Assembly (NCBI GenBank): GCA_947177495.1
Contig: CAMWUS010000117.1
Coordinates: 1-5,249 of the forward strand
DNA length: 5,249 bases
Direction: 5' to 3'
Source: an uncultured Clostridia bacterium
GTDB lineage: Bacteria; Bacillota; Clostridia; Christensenellales; Borkfalkiaceae
Under the pieces are notes generated by a model. The model was given only the letters and a program-made list of their open reading frames with translations, made no database searches and had not been told where the DNA came from. A program made the translations under genes and the position numbers. Shown here piece after piece: positions 5,027 through 5,249 of the stretch. Within the stretch, counting starts at the first letter, position 1; the number at the start of each line of letters is the position of its first letter.

Positions 5027-5215
5027 CTATTTTTTGTTTTGATTTATTGTAATATTGACGGATTGCTCTATGGTAATGGCTGTCATAGCGTTTTTATAGA
5101 TACGCTTTGACAGCTTTTTTGCTTGCTCTTTATCGGGCGGCAGTTGGGCATAAATGTTTTTGCTTTTGTCGTTAAAATATATAATGCTTATTCCGAGAGG
5201 TATTGCCTTTTCCAT
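5027..5215 (-). CDS. Small charged protein of unknown function (62 aa)
   Basis: This 62-aa lysine-rich protein has no recognised family. It opens with a short strand-like stretch (IPLGISIIYF, 5-14), continues NIYAQLPPDKEQ (20-31) and then a probable helix AKKLSKRIYKNAMTAIT (32-48), ending in a polar tail. It has no signal peptide or membrane segment. The ATG is well supported by TAAGGAG (5230-5224), 8 nt upstream. Residues 20-46 recur in a broken copy at 3547-3663, showing that this is a repeated gene type in this genome. The codons for residues 26-46 (through NAMTA) coincide with the 63-bp repeat and its hairpin, so the inverted repeat lies inside coding DNA. It lies 65 nt upstream of the HEPN-like gene in the same direction. 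A partner or antitoxin role is possible, but only from position. Its own promoter would lie beyond the window edge. Confidence 0.7.
   Translation of the reverse strand: MEKAIPLGISIIYFNDKSKNIYAQLPPDKEQAKKLSKRIYKNAMTAITIEQSVNITINQNKK
5079..5141. repeat. 63-bp direct repeat, right copy, inside the 62-aa gene
   Basis: This is the second copy of the block at 3584-3646 (one mismatch). Arms at 5078-5091 and 5102-5115 pair over 14 positions with one T-T mismatch and a terminal G-U, around a 10-nt loop. On the plus strand six T (5115-5120) end the stem, so it also looks like a plus-strand terminator, although no plus-strand gene lies upstream. On the minus strand it codes for part of the 62-aa protein. 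Confidence 0.9.
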
Positions 5216-5249
5216 ATTTGAAACTCCTTATATTTTGATAACCCCACCC

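Noticed and set aside
3584..5141. Integron attC sites or a CRISPR array
   Set aside because: There are only two repeats, 1495 bp apart, with no spacers. The palindromes lack the GTTRRRY core of attC sites, and no integrase or cas gene is in the window.

Overview
The window looks like a low- to mid-GC member of the Bacillota, probably class Clostridia. This rests on purine-rich Shine-Dalgarno sites (AAGGA, AAGGAG, AAAGGAGG), several sigma-A style promoters with 17-bp spacers, T-tailed hairpin terminators, and two recognisable genes whose protein sequences resemble Clostridial versions (a pyridoxal/pyridoxamine kinase and a ZIP metal transporter). This is inference; no taxonomic marker gene is present.

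Left part (1-2800): ordinary chromosomal genes. A minus-strand pair encodes a pyridoxal/pyridoxamine kinase (984-1787) followed by a ZIP-family divalent metal transporter (62-922), with 61 nt between them and a good terminator at 32-58. A divergent intergenic region (1788-1979) holds a promoter for each direction. The kinase promoter sits so close to its ATG that a leaderless mRNA is predicted. To the right, 1980-2723 (plus) encodes a four-segment membrane protein of unknown function that ends at a strong terminator.

Middle (2826-3671): a convergent minus-strand gene (2826-3326) encodes a small two-segment membrane protein whose central domain resembles that of its convergent neighbour (DUF3592-like by pattern). 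Its own promoter abuts a 45-bp near-perfect palindrome (3397-3441). The next ~230 bp hold no confident gene. They contain a doubtful short plus-strand frame, a large hairpin, and a start-less fragment homologous to a small gene found further right.

Right part (3672-5249): a visibly AT-rich segment (only 11 G/C in bases 4861-4920, against 31 in 301-360). It holds a 62-aa unknown gene (5027-5215) and then a 429-aa gene (3672-4961) with its own consensus-like promoter and a very strong Shine-Dalgarno. The C-terminus of the 429-aa protein carries an R-x4-H motif in a helical context typical of HEPN ribonuclease domains, so a phage-defence or toxin role is a reasonable hypothesis. The gene lies between two direct copies of a 63-bp block (3584-3646 and 5079-5141, one mismatch, 1495 bp apart). 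Each block carries a 14-bp-arm inverted repeat, and the left copy lies in the remnant of a second 62-aa-type gene. This arrangement is the most interesting part of the window: a probable acquired HEPN gene bracketed by palindrome-containing direct repeats.
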